Shown here: positions 25,344-34,286 of the stretch, one piece after another
How the letters are laid out: each line of letters starts with the position of its first letter
Numbering within the stretch: the stretch's first letter is position 1
Source of the DNA: Marispirochaeta aestuarii
GTDB lineage: Bacteria; Spirochaetota; Spirochaetia; JC444; Marispirochaetaceae
Assembly (NCBI RefSeq): GCF_002087085.1
Contig: NZ_MWQY01000002.1
Coordinates: 248,001 to 312,000, forward strand
Direction of reading: 5' to 3'
DNA: 64,000 nucleotides
The notes under the pieces: model-generated
The model's database searches: none
Told to the model about the DNA's origin: nothing
The model's input: only the letters and a program-made list of their open reading frames with translations
Position numbers and translations under genes: made by a program

Positions 25344-26579
25344 CTATTCCTTGTCGGCGTACTTCTCGGCGATGGTCTGGATGGAAGGCAATACCTCGAA
25401 GAAAATATCCACAAGCTCGGGATCGAACTTGGTTCCCCTCATGCTGCGCATCTCACTGAGAACGTCATCCTCCGACCAGGCCTCTTTATATACCCTTTTG
25501 GACCGAAGGGCGTCATAGACATCGGCAATTGCCACAATACGGCCGAAGAGGGGGATTTCCGTGCCTTTTCTGCCGACGACCTTTTTTCTTCGTCCTAATG
25601 GTTTATTGGTCATGATATCCACATATCCCGGATACCCGGAACCGTCCCAGTTTTCATGATGGGTGAGGACGATTTCCCTTGCGATATCATCCAGTTCCGA
25701 GTGATTATCCACAAAGAGTTTTGCCCCGCTCAGGGTATGGGTCTTCATGATTTCGTACTCTTCATCGTTGAAGCGGGCGGGTTTTTTCAGAATGAGATCA
25801 CTGATCGCGACTTTACCCACATCGTGGAGCATGGCAGCCATACGCAGGTTATCCCGGTTCCGCTGTATCTCGTCCTCCGAGACACCATGATTCAGGGCCC
25901 ACTTCTCATAGATTTCCACCGAAAATCCGGCGACCCGGTTAACATGGGGTCCGGTCTCCTTGGGGTCCCGCAGCTCCGCCATACTGATCATGCGCAGCAG
26001 AATGGCCCTGGTCATCTGGGCCCTCTGCAGCGCCACCGTAACATTGGCTGCGAAATGGGTAACCAGGATCTCGTCCTCCCGGGTAAAGGGACAAATAACC
26101 CCGTCACATCCGATCTTGTTTATGAACTGGATAACCCCCAGTAAATCGTTATTGTTCGTTTTCAAAGGGATAGTGAGCATGGAACAGGAACGGTACCCCG
26201 AAAGCTGGTCGTACTTTTTGTTATACCCATAGGGTGCCCCTTCGGGGAGCTCATAGACATCGCTGATATTCAGCAGTTCTCCGGTGGCAGCGACATACCC
26301 GGATATGGATTTTTTGTCGATGGGAACCTCAAAAAACTTGTAAATAAGCTTGTTCCCCTTGGGCAGTTTGCGCTGCAGGCTGGCATTCTGTGCATAGGAT
26401 ATGGCAAGCTTATCCGCCTTCTTTATATAAATAGAGCCGGCATCGGCCTGCACAACCCGACGGGCTTCCGTGAGGATCCGCTCCAGGAGGATATCGACAT
26501 CCTTGATCTTGTTCAGTTCGGAATCAAGGGTTATTACATCCAATAGTTTTTCTGCATCAGCGCGGTAATCCCCGCTCAT
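25344..26579 (-). CDS. GAF / HD-GYP phosphodiesterase (paralogue 2)
   Basis: About 411 residues with the same domain order as the gene at 20195: GAF (ADAGSIYIKKADKLAISYAQ to LGVIQFINKIGCDG), then HD-GYP with MLHDVGKVAISDLIL, KTHTLSGAKLF, LTHHENWDGSGYPG and ADVYDALRSKRVYK. Metal ligands are intact. The start is ATG 26579, preceded by GGTGAG. The 26-residue insert between GYPG and IPLFGRIVAIADV (NKPLGRRKKVVGRKGTE) is basic, while in paralogue 1 it is shorter and neutral. It should break down cyclic di-GMP in response to a ligand sensed by GAF. Confidence 0.92.
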   Translation of the reverse strand: MSGDYRADAEKLLDVITLDSELNKIKDVDILLERILTEARRVVQADAGSIYIKKADKLAISYAQNASLQRKLPKGNKLIYKFFEVPIDKKSISGYVAATGELLNISDVYELPEGAPYGYNKKYDQLSGYRSCSMLTIPLKTNNNDLLGVIQFINKIGCDGVICPFTREDEILVTHFAANVTVALQRAQMTRAILLRMISMAELRDPKETGPHVNRVAGFSVEIYEKWALNHGVSEDEIQRNRDNLRMAAMLHDVGKVAISDLILKKPARFNDEEYEIMKTHTLSGAKLFVDNHSELDDIAREIVLTHHENWDGSGYPGYVDIMTNKPLGRRKKVVGRKGTEIPLFGRIVAIADVYDALRSKRVYKEAWSEDDVLSEMRSMRGTKFDPELVDIFFEVLPSIQTIAEKYADKE

Positions 26580-26692
26580 CAAATTCTCACCCCAGGTCTG
26601 GTATAATAATTAAAGGTCATTACCTTAAAATATAAACTGACGGTCCAGGAATGCAAACAGAGCCGTCCCGATTCTTTAAAAGATTTATTGCG

Positions 26693-26926
26693 TCACGCAC
26701 TGAGTTTCTGGAATGCCGGCTCATCCGCTGACAGGGATTCATCTTCAACCAGGTATCCGGTTTCGATACACATCTGAAAAAGCTCGCGGCTGATCCGGTC
26801 CTCATGGATACGTTCATCTTCACCGTTCAGTTTTGTTACAATAAGCAGGATCTCGTCTTCATGTTCTTCAGAAACCTGCACGTAGGTGACTGCCGGATTG
26901 TCTCCCTTAACACGATAGGTCTTCAT
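26693..26926 (-). CDS. Small acidic protein of unknown function
   Basis: 77 residues, rich in glutamate, no membrane segment, one cysteine (LFQMCIETG). The ribosome site GGGAGGAT lies just before ATG 26926, which together with the codon pattern supports a real gene. No family was recognised. It sits alone between the second HD-GYP gene and the ttcA-like gene, with about 110 bp of unassigned sequence on each side. Confidence 0.65.
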   Translation of the reverse strand: MKTYRVKGDNPAVTYVQVSEEHEDEILLIVTKLNGEDERIHEDRISRELFQMCIETGYLVEDESLSADEPAFQKLSA

Positions 26927-27046
26927 ATCTATCCTCCCGATTTTCCATTTCCTCTTGTATCTTGTGTCTCCTCCATATTTTCGACACTTTGCTTCGCGGC
27001 CTTTACGTAATGTGGTATCAGCCGGAAAACCGGGTATGGAAGAAGA

Positions 27047-27823
27047 TTATCCGGCGGAAGGGACTTCCGGTCCATCCTGAACCGGCAGGTAGTCGAGATT
27101 GACCCTGCTCATTGATTCAAACATTTTATCCTTTACATACTCACCCCGGGAGGCAAGAAGCTCCAGGGCTTTTCTGGCTTCCAGACGTTTCGAGGTCTGC
27201 CCGTAGGGGCAGCTTGTCGCATAGGTGGAGAAACCCATGAGTTCCGCGAACTCTACAATCTCCCGCTCCTTTATATAGCACAGGGGACGGATTACCCGCT
27301 GGGGATACCTGTCGTATTTCATGACCGGCATCATGGTGGAGATTTCGCCTTTATAGGCCATATTCATAAGCAGGGTCTCCAGGACGTCGTCCTGATGATG
27401 CCCCAGGGCTATAACGCCGAAATCATGGGCCTCGGCGTAGCGCAGCAGTTCCATCCTCCGCTGGGTGGAACACCAGTAGCAGTTCAGGCTTCGTCCCGGT
27501 TTCAAGCGTCCCCTTATGGGTACATCCAGAATTTCGTAATCAACACCCCAGGAATCAATGATCTCCTCCATTCGTTCATCCGCCGAACAGCCGCTGAAAT
27601 CGCTCCGGATATGAAGGGCTTTTATATAAAACGGTGTTTTCCAGGATTTCTGCAGTCTGGTCAAAAGATAGAGCATGCTGAGACTGTCCTTTCCTCCCGA
27701 GAGGGCAACGAGGAGACGATCGTTTTCCTTCAGCATTGGAAAGTTAAGAAAGGCACGGGCGAGCTTTTTTGACAGTCTGGCTGCAGTCTGCCTGGCTTCC
27801 CGATCAAGAGGCTTCAGAATCAT
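27047..27823 (-). CDS. ttcA: tRNA 2-thiocytidine synthetase-like PP-loop protein (TtcA family)
   Basis: 258 residues. N-terminal PP-loop LLVALSGGKDSLSMLYLL binds ATP. A cysteine pair lies in CYWCSTQRRMELL, a third cysteine in TSCPYGQTSKRLEAR, and family segments GHHQDDVLETLLMNM and RPLCYIKEREI are present. TtcA uses these cysteines to hold an iron-sulfur cluster and thiolates C32 of certain tRNAs after adenylation. Group assignment to TtcA rather than the related TtuA or MesJ proteins rests on the CxxC plus third Cys and the length. No ribosome site is visible before ATG 27823. Divergent from hslO. Confidence 0.85.
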   Translation of the reverse strand: MILKPLDREARQTAARLSKKLARAFLNFPMLKENDRLLVALSGGKDSLSMLYLLTRLQKSWKTPFYIKALHIRSDFSGCSADERMEEIIDSWGVDYEILDVPIRGRLKPGRSLNCYWCSTQRRMELLRYAEAHDFGVIALGHHQDDVLETLLMNMAYKGEISTMMPVMKYDRYPQRVIRPLCYIKEREIVEFAELMGFSTYATSCPYGQTSKRLEARKALELLASRGEYVKDKMFESMSRVNLDYLPVQDGPEVPSAG

Positions 27824-27906
27824 GCCGGGAGGGTAACAAAAATTAGCAGAAATGTCAGCTATACCGGGATTGACATATTCCCGTTCGTCATCACAGACTG
27901 GGGAGG

Positions 27907-28869
27907 ATGAAGCATATCGAAATAGAAGACCCGAAGCTGCTTGCCCACCTGGAACAGCTTCCTGAAGACGGTCTGGACATATTCATTCTGGACGAAGAAC
28001 GGGACAATGCGGTGCGTGGAGCCGTTCTGAACGCCACCGCCCTCGTCAACGCAATGCGGAGTGCCCATGAACTGGGAATTCTGGAATCCCTTATCCTGGG
28101 CCAGGCCTATATAGGCTCTCTGCTCATGACCCGAAGCCTTAAGGGTACAGGACGGCTGAATCTGGAGATTGGCTGTGCAGGGCCCGTGGCGGGACTTTCC
28201 GTGGAAGCCACAGCTGCGGGGGATGTCCGGGGATACCTGAAGCAGGTACCGATCCCGGTGGAAGCGCCTCTGGAGAGCTTCGACACCTCCCCTTTCTTTG
28301 GTCCGGGGATTCTCACGGTACAGCGTTTTGCTGACAACAGCGACGTGCCTTTTACCGGAAATACGGATCTCTATTACGGAAACATCGGAGAGGATATTGC
28401 CCGTTATTACCTGGTCTCCGAACAGACACGGACATCCGTCTCGGTGAGCATGAAGTTTGACAGAGAGGGGAGAATTATCGGGGCGGGCGGTCTGTTTATC
28501 GAGGCCCTGCCCGGTGCTTCGGACAGTTTTCTTGAAGACATTCAGAAAAGAATATCCTCCATGGATTCAATCGGGGAGACAATCGCCGGGGGAACCGCAA
28601 ATCTTGAAATTCTCGAATCAATCTTTACGGGATGCCGCATGGAAAAAATGGAACACCGCAGTGTCCGTTTCCACTGTCCCTGCTCCCGGGAACGCTTTAA
28701 AGGTTTTATCCGGTCCATGAAACTGGAAGACCTGAATGATATTGCCCGGAAGGGCCCGTTTCCCCTGGTAACCCAGTGCCACAACTGTAACAGCACATAC
28801 ACGTTTTCCCGGGATGAGATTCGGGAACTGCTGGACTCGAGGAACGGCAGCGGGCGGAAGGAATACTAA
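27907..28869 (+). CDS. hslO: Redox-regulated chaperone Hsp33
   Basis: 320 residues. The N-terminal Hsp33 fold has AHELGILESLILGQAYIGSLLM and the conserved GP/G-rich segment. The C-terminal zinc switch has all four cysteines as CPC (SVRFHCPCSRERF) and CHNC (TQCHNCNSTY). Oxidation releases zinc and activates holdase activity on unfolding proteins during oxidative stress. A GGGAGG tract lies directly against ATG 27907 with almost no spacing, which is unusual and may weaken initiation. The stop overlaps that of the convergent SDR gene. Confidence 0.95.
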   Translation: MKHIEIEDPKLLAHLEQLPEDGLDIFILDEERDNAVRGAVLNATALVNAMRSAHELGILESLILGQAYIGSLLMTRSLKGTGRLNLEIGCAGPVAGLSVEATAAGDVRGYLKQVPIPVEAPLESFDTSPFFGPGILTVQRFADNSDVPFTGNTDLYYGNIGEDIARYYLVSEQTRTSVSVSMKFDREGRIIGAGGLFIEALPGASDSFLEDIQKRISSMDSIGETIAGGTANLEILESIFTGCRMEKMEHRSVRFHCPCSRERFKGFIRSMKLEDLNDIARKGPFPLVTQCHNCNSTYTFSRDEIRELLDSRNGSGRKEY

Positions 28870-29603
28870 TCGACGTATATCATCCTGCGGGTCATTCCAC
28901 CGTCGACAACGAAATTCTGGCCGGTAATGAAACCCGCCTGGTCAGAAGCAAGATACGCCACCAGGGAGGCAACGTCCCGGGGAACCCCGACCCGTCCCGC
29001 CGGATGCTGACGGTTGTCCTCCAGCGAAAGGGACTCACCCGCGGAGTTTATCCACCCCGGACTGATGGAATTGACCCGGACCTCCGGTCCGAGGCTGACG
29101 GCCAGGGCGTGGGTTAGGGAGGCAAGTCCGCCCTTGCTGGCGGAGTAGGCTTCGGTGCCCGGCTCCGACATGAAGGCCCTGGTTGAACAGATATTGACGA
29201 TAGATCCCCGGGAAGCCCGGAGCATGGGGATACACTGACGGCTCATCAGAAAGGGACCTGTCAAATTGACCGCGAGAACCCGGTTCCAGTCTTCTATACT
29301 CAGGTCCGCCGGGGGGGATGGCTTCCTGACGGCAGCATTATTCACCAGCAGGGACACACCCCCAAAAGCGGATTTGCAGCGGGAAACCGCCAGTTCAACC
29401 TCTGTCTCTGACGCGACATCCGCAGCAATAAAATCGACCCGGCCGGAACCAAAGCGCTCCGACAGGGTCTTCTGTGCCTTCTCTCCCCCGTCGGGGTCGA
29501 TGTCCACAAGCAGAACCCGATAATTATTGGCTTCAAGAAGTACGCGGGCGATCTCAAAGCCGATCCCCCGTGCTGCTCCGCTGATTAGGGCTGTTCTTTC
29601 CAT
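28866..29603 (-). CDS. Short-chain dehydrogenase/reductase (SDR)
   Basis: 245 residues of a classical SDR: cofactor motif TALISGAARGIGFEIA, acidic residue for NAD at LLVDIDPDGG, NNAAVRKP, catalytic serine in NICSTRAFM, and YSASKGG with the tyrosine and lysine. C-terminal VDGGMT as in 3-hydroxyacyl or sugar-alcohol dehydrogenases. It lies 21 nt after the TRAP transporter permease gene and is likely the last gene of that operon, so it may oxidise the imported compound. GGGAGG precedes ATG 29603 at a slightly long spacing. Confidence 0.9.
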   Translation of the reverse strand: MERTALISGAARGIGFEIARVLLEANNYRVLLVDIDPDGGEKAQKTLSERFGSGRVDFIAADVASETEVELAVSRCKSAFGGVSLLVNNAAVRKPSPPADLSIEDWNRVLAVNLTGPFLMSRQCIPMLRASRGSIVNICSTRAFMSEPGTEAYSASKGGLASLTHALAVSLGPEVRVNSISPGWINSAGESLSLEDNRQHPAGRVGVPRDVASLVAYLASDQAGFITGQNFVVDGGMTRRMIYVD

Positions 29604-29624
29604 GGGCCGCGACCTCCCGGAATA

Positions 29625-30971
29625 TTACATTGCCGCTCCGATCATCTTTTCAGGCAGCCAGGTAATTATACCAGGGAAAATAGTACAAAGCAAAAGGGTA
29701 AACATGATGATCATAACAAAGGGGATTACACCCTTGATAATGTGAGCCATGGTCACTCCCGTCTCAGGCGGAGCCGTTCCCTTCATGACAAAAATCGACA
29801 TAGCCATGGGGGGAGTCTGAAAAGCCATCTGCAGGTTTATACAGATCATCATCCCCGCCCAGAGGGGGTTGAAGCCCAGCTCCACAAGGATTGGAGAAAA
29901 GATGGGTACAATGATAAAGACGATACCGATCCACTCGATAAACAGTCCCAGCAGAAAGACTATCAGCATGATCACGAAGAAGGACGCCCAGCGGCCGCCG
30001 GGAACAGCCATGATCATGTCCGCCACAACGTCTCCGGCTCCGGCATTCATGAAGATCCCGACAAAGGCATAACAGAGGGCCGCTATCATGACGACGAAAG
30101 CGGATACCCGCAGTGTTTCCAGAGAGGCATGTTTAATCAACTGCCAGCTGAATTTGCGGTAGACTATGGCAAGGATAAGCGCAGCCGTACATCCCATCGC
30201 CGCAGCCTCAGTGGGAGGAGCTATTCCGGAGAATATGGTACCCAGTACCGCCATAATGAGCAGGACCGGAGGAAGCAGGGCCTTCATGAGACGGACCATC
30301 TTCTTCATGGAGAAGGGGGTAATCTGGTCTTCGGGAATTGCAGGGCCCAGAGCCGGATTCAGCTGACAACGGATCATGACATAGAGAATGTAGAGCCCGG
30401 AAAGGATCAGTCCGGGAAAGACAGCGCCCATGAACATCTGGCCGATGGATAATCCCGCCTGGGGACCGTATACAACCAGCATGATGCTCGGCGGTATAAG
30501 AATACCCAGGGTCCCCGCCGCCACAATTGATCCCGAGGCAAGAGAACGGTCATACCCGCGCTCGATCATCGGCCCCAGGGCGATCAGGGTAAGTATTGTA
30601 ACGGATGCGGCGATTACCCCGAGACAGGCAGCCAGGACCGTCCCGAAGACTATGGTGACTATAAGCAGTCCGCCCCTGACCCTGCCCAGAGCCTCATACA
30701 GGCTTGTATACAGGTCCCTGGTTATTCCCGAATGCTGGAGCACCACTCCCATAAAGGTAAAGAGAGGTACCGCCAGATAAGGATAATTCAGGGAAAGATC
30801 GTAGAACCTGCTGTAGAGAATGTGAAATGTCGTCGTCGGGCCGAAAACAACAAGACCGACAAAGAACGACACGCTTCCAATTACGAAGGCGATGGGATAC
30901 CCGGTTAAGACCAGAGCGAATACACCGCCGAGCATTAAAAATGCGACTATTTCCGCGCTTAATTCAATCAA
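29625..30971 (-). CDS. dctM: TRAP transporter large permease (DctM)
   Basis: About 448 residues with 12-13 membrane segments. Hallmarks of DctM are PYLAVPLFTFMGVVLQHSG, GTLGILIPPSIMLVVYG and GIAPPTEAAAMG. With DctQ and DctP it forms a sodium-driven importer for carboxylates. The start is probably TTG 30971, since GAGGTG lies 6 nt upstream inside the last codons of dctQ; the GTG 9 nt earlier and ATG 31001 are possible. The gene overlaps the end of dctQ by 8 nt, a sign of coupled translation. The substrate is not known. Confidence 0.93.
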   Translation of the reverse strand: MIELSAEIVAFLMLGGVFALVLTGYPIAFVIGSVSFFVGLVVFGPTTTFHILYSRFYDLSLNYPYLAVPLFTFMGVVLQHSGITRDLYTSLYEALGRVRGGLLIVTIVFGTVLAACLGVIAASVTILTLIALGPMIERGYDRSLASGSIVAAGTLGILIPPSIMLVVYGPQAGLSIGQMFMGAVFPGLILSGLYILYVMIRCQLNPALGPAIPEDQITPFSMKKMVRLMKALLPPVLLIMAVLGTIFSGIAPPTEAAAMGCTAALILAIVYRKFSWQLIKHASLETLRVSAFVVMIAALCYAFVGIFMNAGAGDVVADMIMAVPGGRWASFFVIMLIVFLLGLFIEWIGIVFIIVPIFSPILVELGFNPLWAGMMICINLQMAFQTPPMAMSIFVMKGTAPPETGVTMAHIIKGVIPFVMIIMFTLLLCTIFPGIITWLPEKMIGAAM

Positions 30972-31482
30972 TTGATTCACCTCGTATAAGCATGTATACA
31001 TCCCGAACAAGGTTTGCCAGTCCCTGGAGCAGCATTAAAAAAAGTCCCAGGGCAAAAACTGTTCGATACGGTCCTGCCGGGGGGTACCAGAAGCTGTTGA
31101 ACATTATCTCATTGATTTTCCAGGCTTTGATTGCCCACCGGGTTGCAAGAACCAGCATGACAGTCATCAGGGGAAAAAAGAAAAGCAGCGAACAGATTAC
31201 ATTAATCAAAGCCCGCCCGCGATCAGAAAACTGGGAGTAGATCAGGTCCACCCGGGTGTGGGCATCATGCAGGTAATCAAAGGACGCGCCCAGCAGATAC
31301 ACGACACCACCGGCCATACAGAGCGAATCATAGGCCCAGATAGTCGGGGCATTGAAGAAGTGCCGTGATATTGTTTCGTAGGTACCGATAAGAACGAGCA
31401 GAAAGGCGAACCATTTGCCAACGGCTCCCGCTTTCTCACTTACAAGGTCCACGAATCTCAGCAGTTTGCGAATAACGGACAT
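30964..31482 (-). CDS. dctQ: TRAP transporter small permease (DctQ)
   Basis: About 172 residues, four membrane segments, with typical SRHFFNAPTIWAYD and VDLIYSQFSDR regions of DctQ. The start ATG 31482 (MSVIRKLLRF) has GGAGG 6 nt upstream. The frame continues to ATG 31494, which would place the ribosome site inside the coding part. It lies after the binding-protein gene, separated by a strong hairpin at 31507-31529. Confidence 0.92.
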   Translation of the reverse strand: MSVIRKLLRFVDLVSEKAGAVGKWFAFLLVLIGTYETISRHFFNAPTIWAYDSLCMAGGVVYLLGASFDYLHDAHTRVDLIYSQFSDRGRALINVICSLLFFFPLMTVMLVLATRWAIKAWKINEIMFNSFWYPPAGPYRTVFALGLFLMLLQGLANLVRDVYMLIRGESID

Positions 31483-31506
31483 TGTATCCTCCATTCATAA
31501 GAAATT

Positions 31507-31529
31507 CTCCCCGGGTTATTCCCGGGGAG
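31507..31529 (-). other. Hairpin between dctP and dctQ
   Basis: Arms CTCCCCGGG and CCCGGGGAG (9 bp, perfect) with a 5-nt loop lie 21 nt after the dctP stop codon. On the minus strand it is followed by AATTTCTT, not by a proper T-run. It is likely an RNA stabiliser or a partial terminator that raises the level of the binding protein relative to the permeases. Confidence 0.7.
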
Positions 31530-31550
31530 TAGAGAGTCGCGCTTCCTTAT

Positions 31551-32624
31551 TTATTTGATGGAAGCGTATGCCTCGCCAAAATCTTTCATGGAGGTATAGA
31601 TCTCTTTGAAGATGGGAGGCTCGTTCTGGGATTTCTCTTCATAGAAAGCTGCAGCTTCAGCTACCAGAGCATCCGCGACTTCGGTGGGAAGCTTGTAGAC
31701 CTCGTTCCCGGCTTCCTTGAACTTCTCGACTGCCTTGATGGATTCGTTTACCAGATACTCGTGCTGAGCCTGGGTCCAGTAGGCGACCTCGGCCCGTACA
31801 ATACGCTGAAGGTCCGCGGGCAGTTCGTTAAAAGCGTCCTTGTTTACAAAAAACACCTGGGGATCGCTGGGAGCACGGGAAGGAGAAAGAATTACATACT
31901 TCGCAACCTCGTTGAAGTGCATCTCCCAGTTGGACGCCAGAGTGGAATATTCCATGGCATCGATGGTTCCCCGCTGCATTGCCTCATACAGATCACCTCC
32001 GGGAATAATTACCGTTGCAGCACCCATACGCTTCAGGATTTCTCCGCCGTCGCCCATGCAACGGGCCTTAAGACCTTTCAGGTCATCCACACTTTCAATC
32101 TTGACCTTGGAATGGAAGAATACCTCTTCCGGCAGGGGAGAAAGGGCCCCGGGAAAGGTCATTACGTTGTAGCTTTCCATCATCTTGTTCATAAGGTCCG
32201 CACCCCCGGCAAAATCAAACCAGGTACGCAGAGCCTCACCTGGAAGGGCCCCGGGTCGGGAACTTATGAGACCGGCTGCGGACCATTTGTCCAGGTTGTA
32301 CATCGGACAGGTGTAGGCCATCTGCAACACACCTTCGTGAACCGCATCAAGTTCCTTGTAGGCCGGCACAATCGAACCGCCGACAAAGGGTTTGACTTCC
32401 AGACGTCCGCCGGATGCCTCGGTTATTGCCTTACAGCACATGTCATGATAAAGTTGAGACGGGTCTGTAGCAGGACCATGACCGGAAGATTTCCAAACAA
32501 TCTTCTCAACCGTCTTTGCCGGTGCGTCGCCGGCATCGGCGGTTTTTGTCTGCTGGCAGGATAGCAGGGCGATTCCTGCAATGAGTACAACCAGCAACAG
32601 GGGAATTCTTTTTCGCTGAAACAT
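31551..32624 (-). CDS. dctP: TRAP transporter substrate-binding lipoprotein (DctP)
   Basis: About 357 residues. Start at ATG 32624 with AGGAGG upstream. The lipoprotein signal KRIPLLLVVLIAGIALLSC ends with the lipidated cysteine. It has the TRAP binding-protein pattern: GGSIVPAYKELDAVHEGVLQMAYT early, SVDDLKGLKARCMGDGGEILKRMGAATV at the ligand-bridging arginine, and QRGTIDAMEYSTLASNWEMHF. The arginine in the DLKGLKAR segment binds the carboxylate of the ligand in this family. Anchoring as a lipoprotein, unlike the soluble DctP at 44843, keeps it at the membrane. Ligand unknown. Confidence 0.93.
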   Translation of the reverse strand: MFQRKRIPLLLVVLIAGIALLSCQQTKTADAGDAPAKTVEKIVWKSSGHGPATDPSQLYHDMCCKAITEASGGRLEVKPFVGGSIVPAYKELDAVHEGVLQMAYTCPMYNLDKWSAAGLISSRPGALPGEALRTWFDFAGGADLMNKMMESYNVMTFPGALSPLPEEVFFHSKVKIESVDDLKGLKARCMGDGGEILKRMGAATVIIPGGDLYEAMQRGTIDAMEYSTLASNWEMHFNEVAKYVILSPSRAPSDPQVFFVNKDAFNELPADLQRIVRAEVAYWTQAQHEYLVNESIKAVEKFKEAGNEVYKLPTEVADALVAEAAAFYEEKSQNEPPIFKEIYTSMKDFGEAYASIK

Positions 32625-32694
32625 CTGTAACCTCCTAGGTTTACCAATTATTTTAAGGCCTGTTTTCTTAAGCCTCGTAACCTGTTTATAGTTC

Positions 32695-33525
32695 CTACTC
32701 CACATAAAGACTCGAACCTGTCCGGTTGTGAAAATAGCGGCAGTTCGACGCGCGGAGTATATCCATGGCCTTTTCACCGGTGCAGTGAGAAACCCCCAGT
32801 ACCTTGAAGGAATCATCCGCCAGATAGCTGATGGATTTCTCCAGGCTCTCCCTGGAGGCCTCCACCAGGTGGGTTCCGCCGAGTACCGCGTAGACCGGAC
32901 GATTGAGAAGGCTTCTTACGGTGTCGATCATATTTTTCATACCCGGATGGGAACAGCCGAGAAGAATGATGATCCCCCGGGGAGAATCCACTGCAACCAG
33001 GACTTCATCGCTGAACTGGTCCGGGTCGAATCCATCGCTTTTCCGTAAGACAAAACGGGGACTTATGACTTCATCCATATGCCTTCGATCAAAGCCCGTT
33101 ATAACCCAGACCCCCTCCACAATTTCCGTGATCGGTGAATCGACAAAAGCGTAGGAAACACCGGAATCCCGGAGGAAGGCCTCGTTAAAATTGTTTCCGA
33201 TAAACTCGTAAGATCCGTTGTAAAAGGCATATTTCTCATCAAAAAAACCCTGTCCCAGGGTAAGTTCAAACCCGGAATGGACCTGAAGAAGAGAACGCAG
33301 CCCTCCACTGTGATCATAGTGACCGTGGCTGAGTACAACATGATCTATCGCAGTCATATCGAGACGCAGCTGACCGGCATTATGAATAAAATTTGCCGAC
33401 TGCCCTGAGTCGAAAAGTATTGAATGATTATCTTTCTCAATAAAAAAGCTGAGACCGTGCTCATTTTTTAACGCACGATGCTCTCCCTGGCTGTTCTCCA
33501 CCAGGGTTGTAATACGAACAGGCAT
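32695..33525 (-). CDS. Metallo-beta-lactamase-fold hydrolase
   Basis: About 276 residues. Metal motif HVVLSHGHYDHSGGL gives the HxHxDH ligands; further histidines lie in LGCSHPGMKNMI and VSHCTGEKAM. It resembles the group of archaeal and bacterial MBL proteins annotated as 7,8-dihydropterin-6-methyl-4-aminobenzene phosphate synthase-like, whose true functions vary. Start ATG 33525 with AGGAGG. It lies between the GntR regulator and dctP in the TRAP locus, so it may act on the imported ester or lactone; that is inference. Confidence 0.88.
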   Translation of the reverse strand: MPVRITTLVENSQGEHRALKNEHGLSFFIEKDNHSILFDSGQSANFIHNAGQLRLDMTAIDHVVLSHGHYDHSGGLRSLLQVHSGFELTLGQGFFDEKYAFYNGSYEFIGNNFNEAFLRDSGVSYAFVDSPITEIVEGVWVITGFDRRHMDEVISPRFVLRKSDGFDPDQFSDEVLVAVDSPRGIIILLGCSHPGMKNMIDTVRSLLNRPVYAVLGGTHLVEASRESLEKSISYLADDSFKVLGVSHCTGEKAMDILRASNCRYFHNRTGSSLYVE

Positions 33526-33538
33526 AACTCCTCCTGCC

Positions 33539-34246
33539 TTAGTCCTTTTTTTCAGAGGACATTGATTTTCGAATATCATCTAGAGCGTTGTTCAGATGCA
33601 GCGTCATGGCCTGTTCCGCCTTCTGCGGGTTTCGGGAAACGATTGCCTCAACAACTTCCTTATGTTCAGCTACGGTTTTTTCGATACGTCCCGGGGTATG
33701 CAGGCTGGATATCCATCCTTCAGACAGGGAGTCGGTCATTGCCTTCATGAGGAAGTAGAGGGTCCTGTTCTTGGTTGCCTTTGCCAGGAGACGATGGAAC
33801 TCCTCGTCACACTTGATGATACCGGCGGTATTGTTGCTTCCGGAAAGCTGTTTGAACTTGTCACAGACCGTCGTCAATGATTCAATATCCTGCTCATCCG
33901 CCTTTTCCGCAGCGTAGGCCGCTGCTTTCGGATCGATCATCAATCTGACCTCAAAATGTTCAACGATGGATTGGGCATTATTCCTGAGCCAGCCGGAAAA
34001 CGCGGAAAAGGGATCTTCCACGGAATCGGTAATAAAGATTCCCCGCCCATGTTCCACCCTTACCTTTCCCACGGCCTCCAGGATACGAATCGCTTCGCGA
34101 ATGGAAGAACGGCTCACATTGAGTTTGGCGGTAAGCTGGTTTTCGGAGTAGAATTTGTCCCCCGGATTAAAACCATCCTTGACGATCATCTCTTTTATTG
34201 CGTCGATAACCTGTTCGGAAAGCCGGATCTTCGTTATAGGTTCCAT
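33539..34246 (-). CDS. GntR-family regulator, FCD (FadR) subfamily
   Basis: About 235 residues. The N-terminal winged helix has SEQVIDAIKEMIVKDGFNPGDKFYSENQLTAKLNVSRSSIREAIRILE; the C-terminal all-helical FCD domain has RLMIDPKAAAYAAEKA, EEFHRLLAKATKN and EHKEVVEAI, with the aspartate and histidines that hold a metal near the ligand. Start ATG 34246 because GGAGGAG precedes it. It heads the TRAP operon and likely represses it until its organic-acid ligand is present. A candidate operator is at 34276-34286. Confidence 0.92.
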   Translation of the reverse strand: MEPITKIRLSEQVIDAIKEMIVKDGFNPGDKFYSENQLTAKLNVSRSSIREAIRILEAVGKVRVEHGRGIFITDSVEDPFSAFSGWLRNNAQSIVEHFEVRLMIDPKAAAYAAEKADEQDIESLTTVCDKFKQLSGSNNTAGIIKCDEEFHRLLAKATKNRTLYFLMKAMTDSLSEGWISSLHTPGRIEKTVAEHKEVVEAIVSRNPQKAEQAMTLHLNNALDDIRKSMSSEKKD

Positions 34247-34275
34247 GGAGCTCCTCCGCTCATCTACTCTTATAC

Positions 34276-34286
34276 TCATCAGACAA
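34276..34286 (-). promoter_or_regulatory. Candidate GntR/FCD operator before the regulator gene
   Basis: TTGTCTGATGA on the minus strand matches the FCD-type operator pattern TNGTNNNACNA at all but one fixed position. It lies about 30 nt before the start codon, next to a -10-like TATAAG (34268-34273). Autoregulation of the TRAP operon would be normal for this family. A single site, unproven. Confidence 0.4.

Noticed and set aside
27047-27823. PP-loop protein as LarE, the sulfur donor for the nickel-pincer cofactor
   Set aside because: CYWCSTQRR and CPYG motifs and overall pattern are of TtcA, not LarE; it is also far from both larA genes.
31761-32564. 267-residue plus-strand frame opposite dctP
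   Set aside because: Antisense shadow of an obvious TRAP receptor gene.
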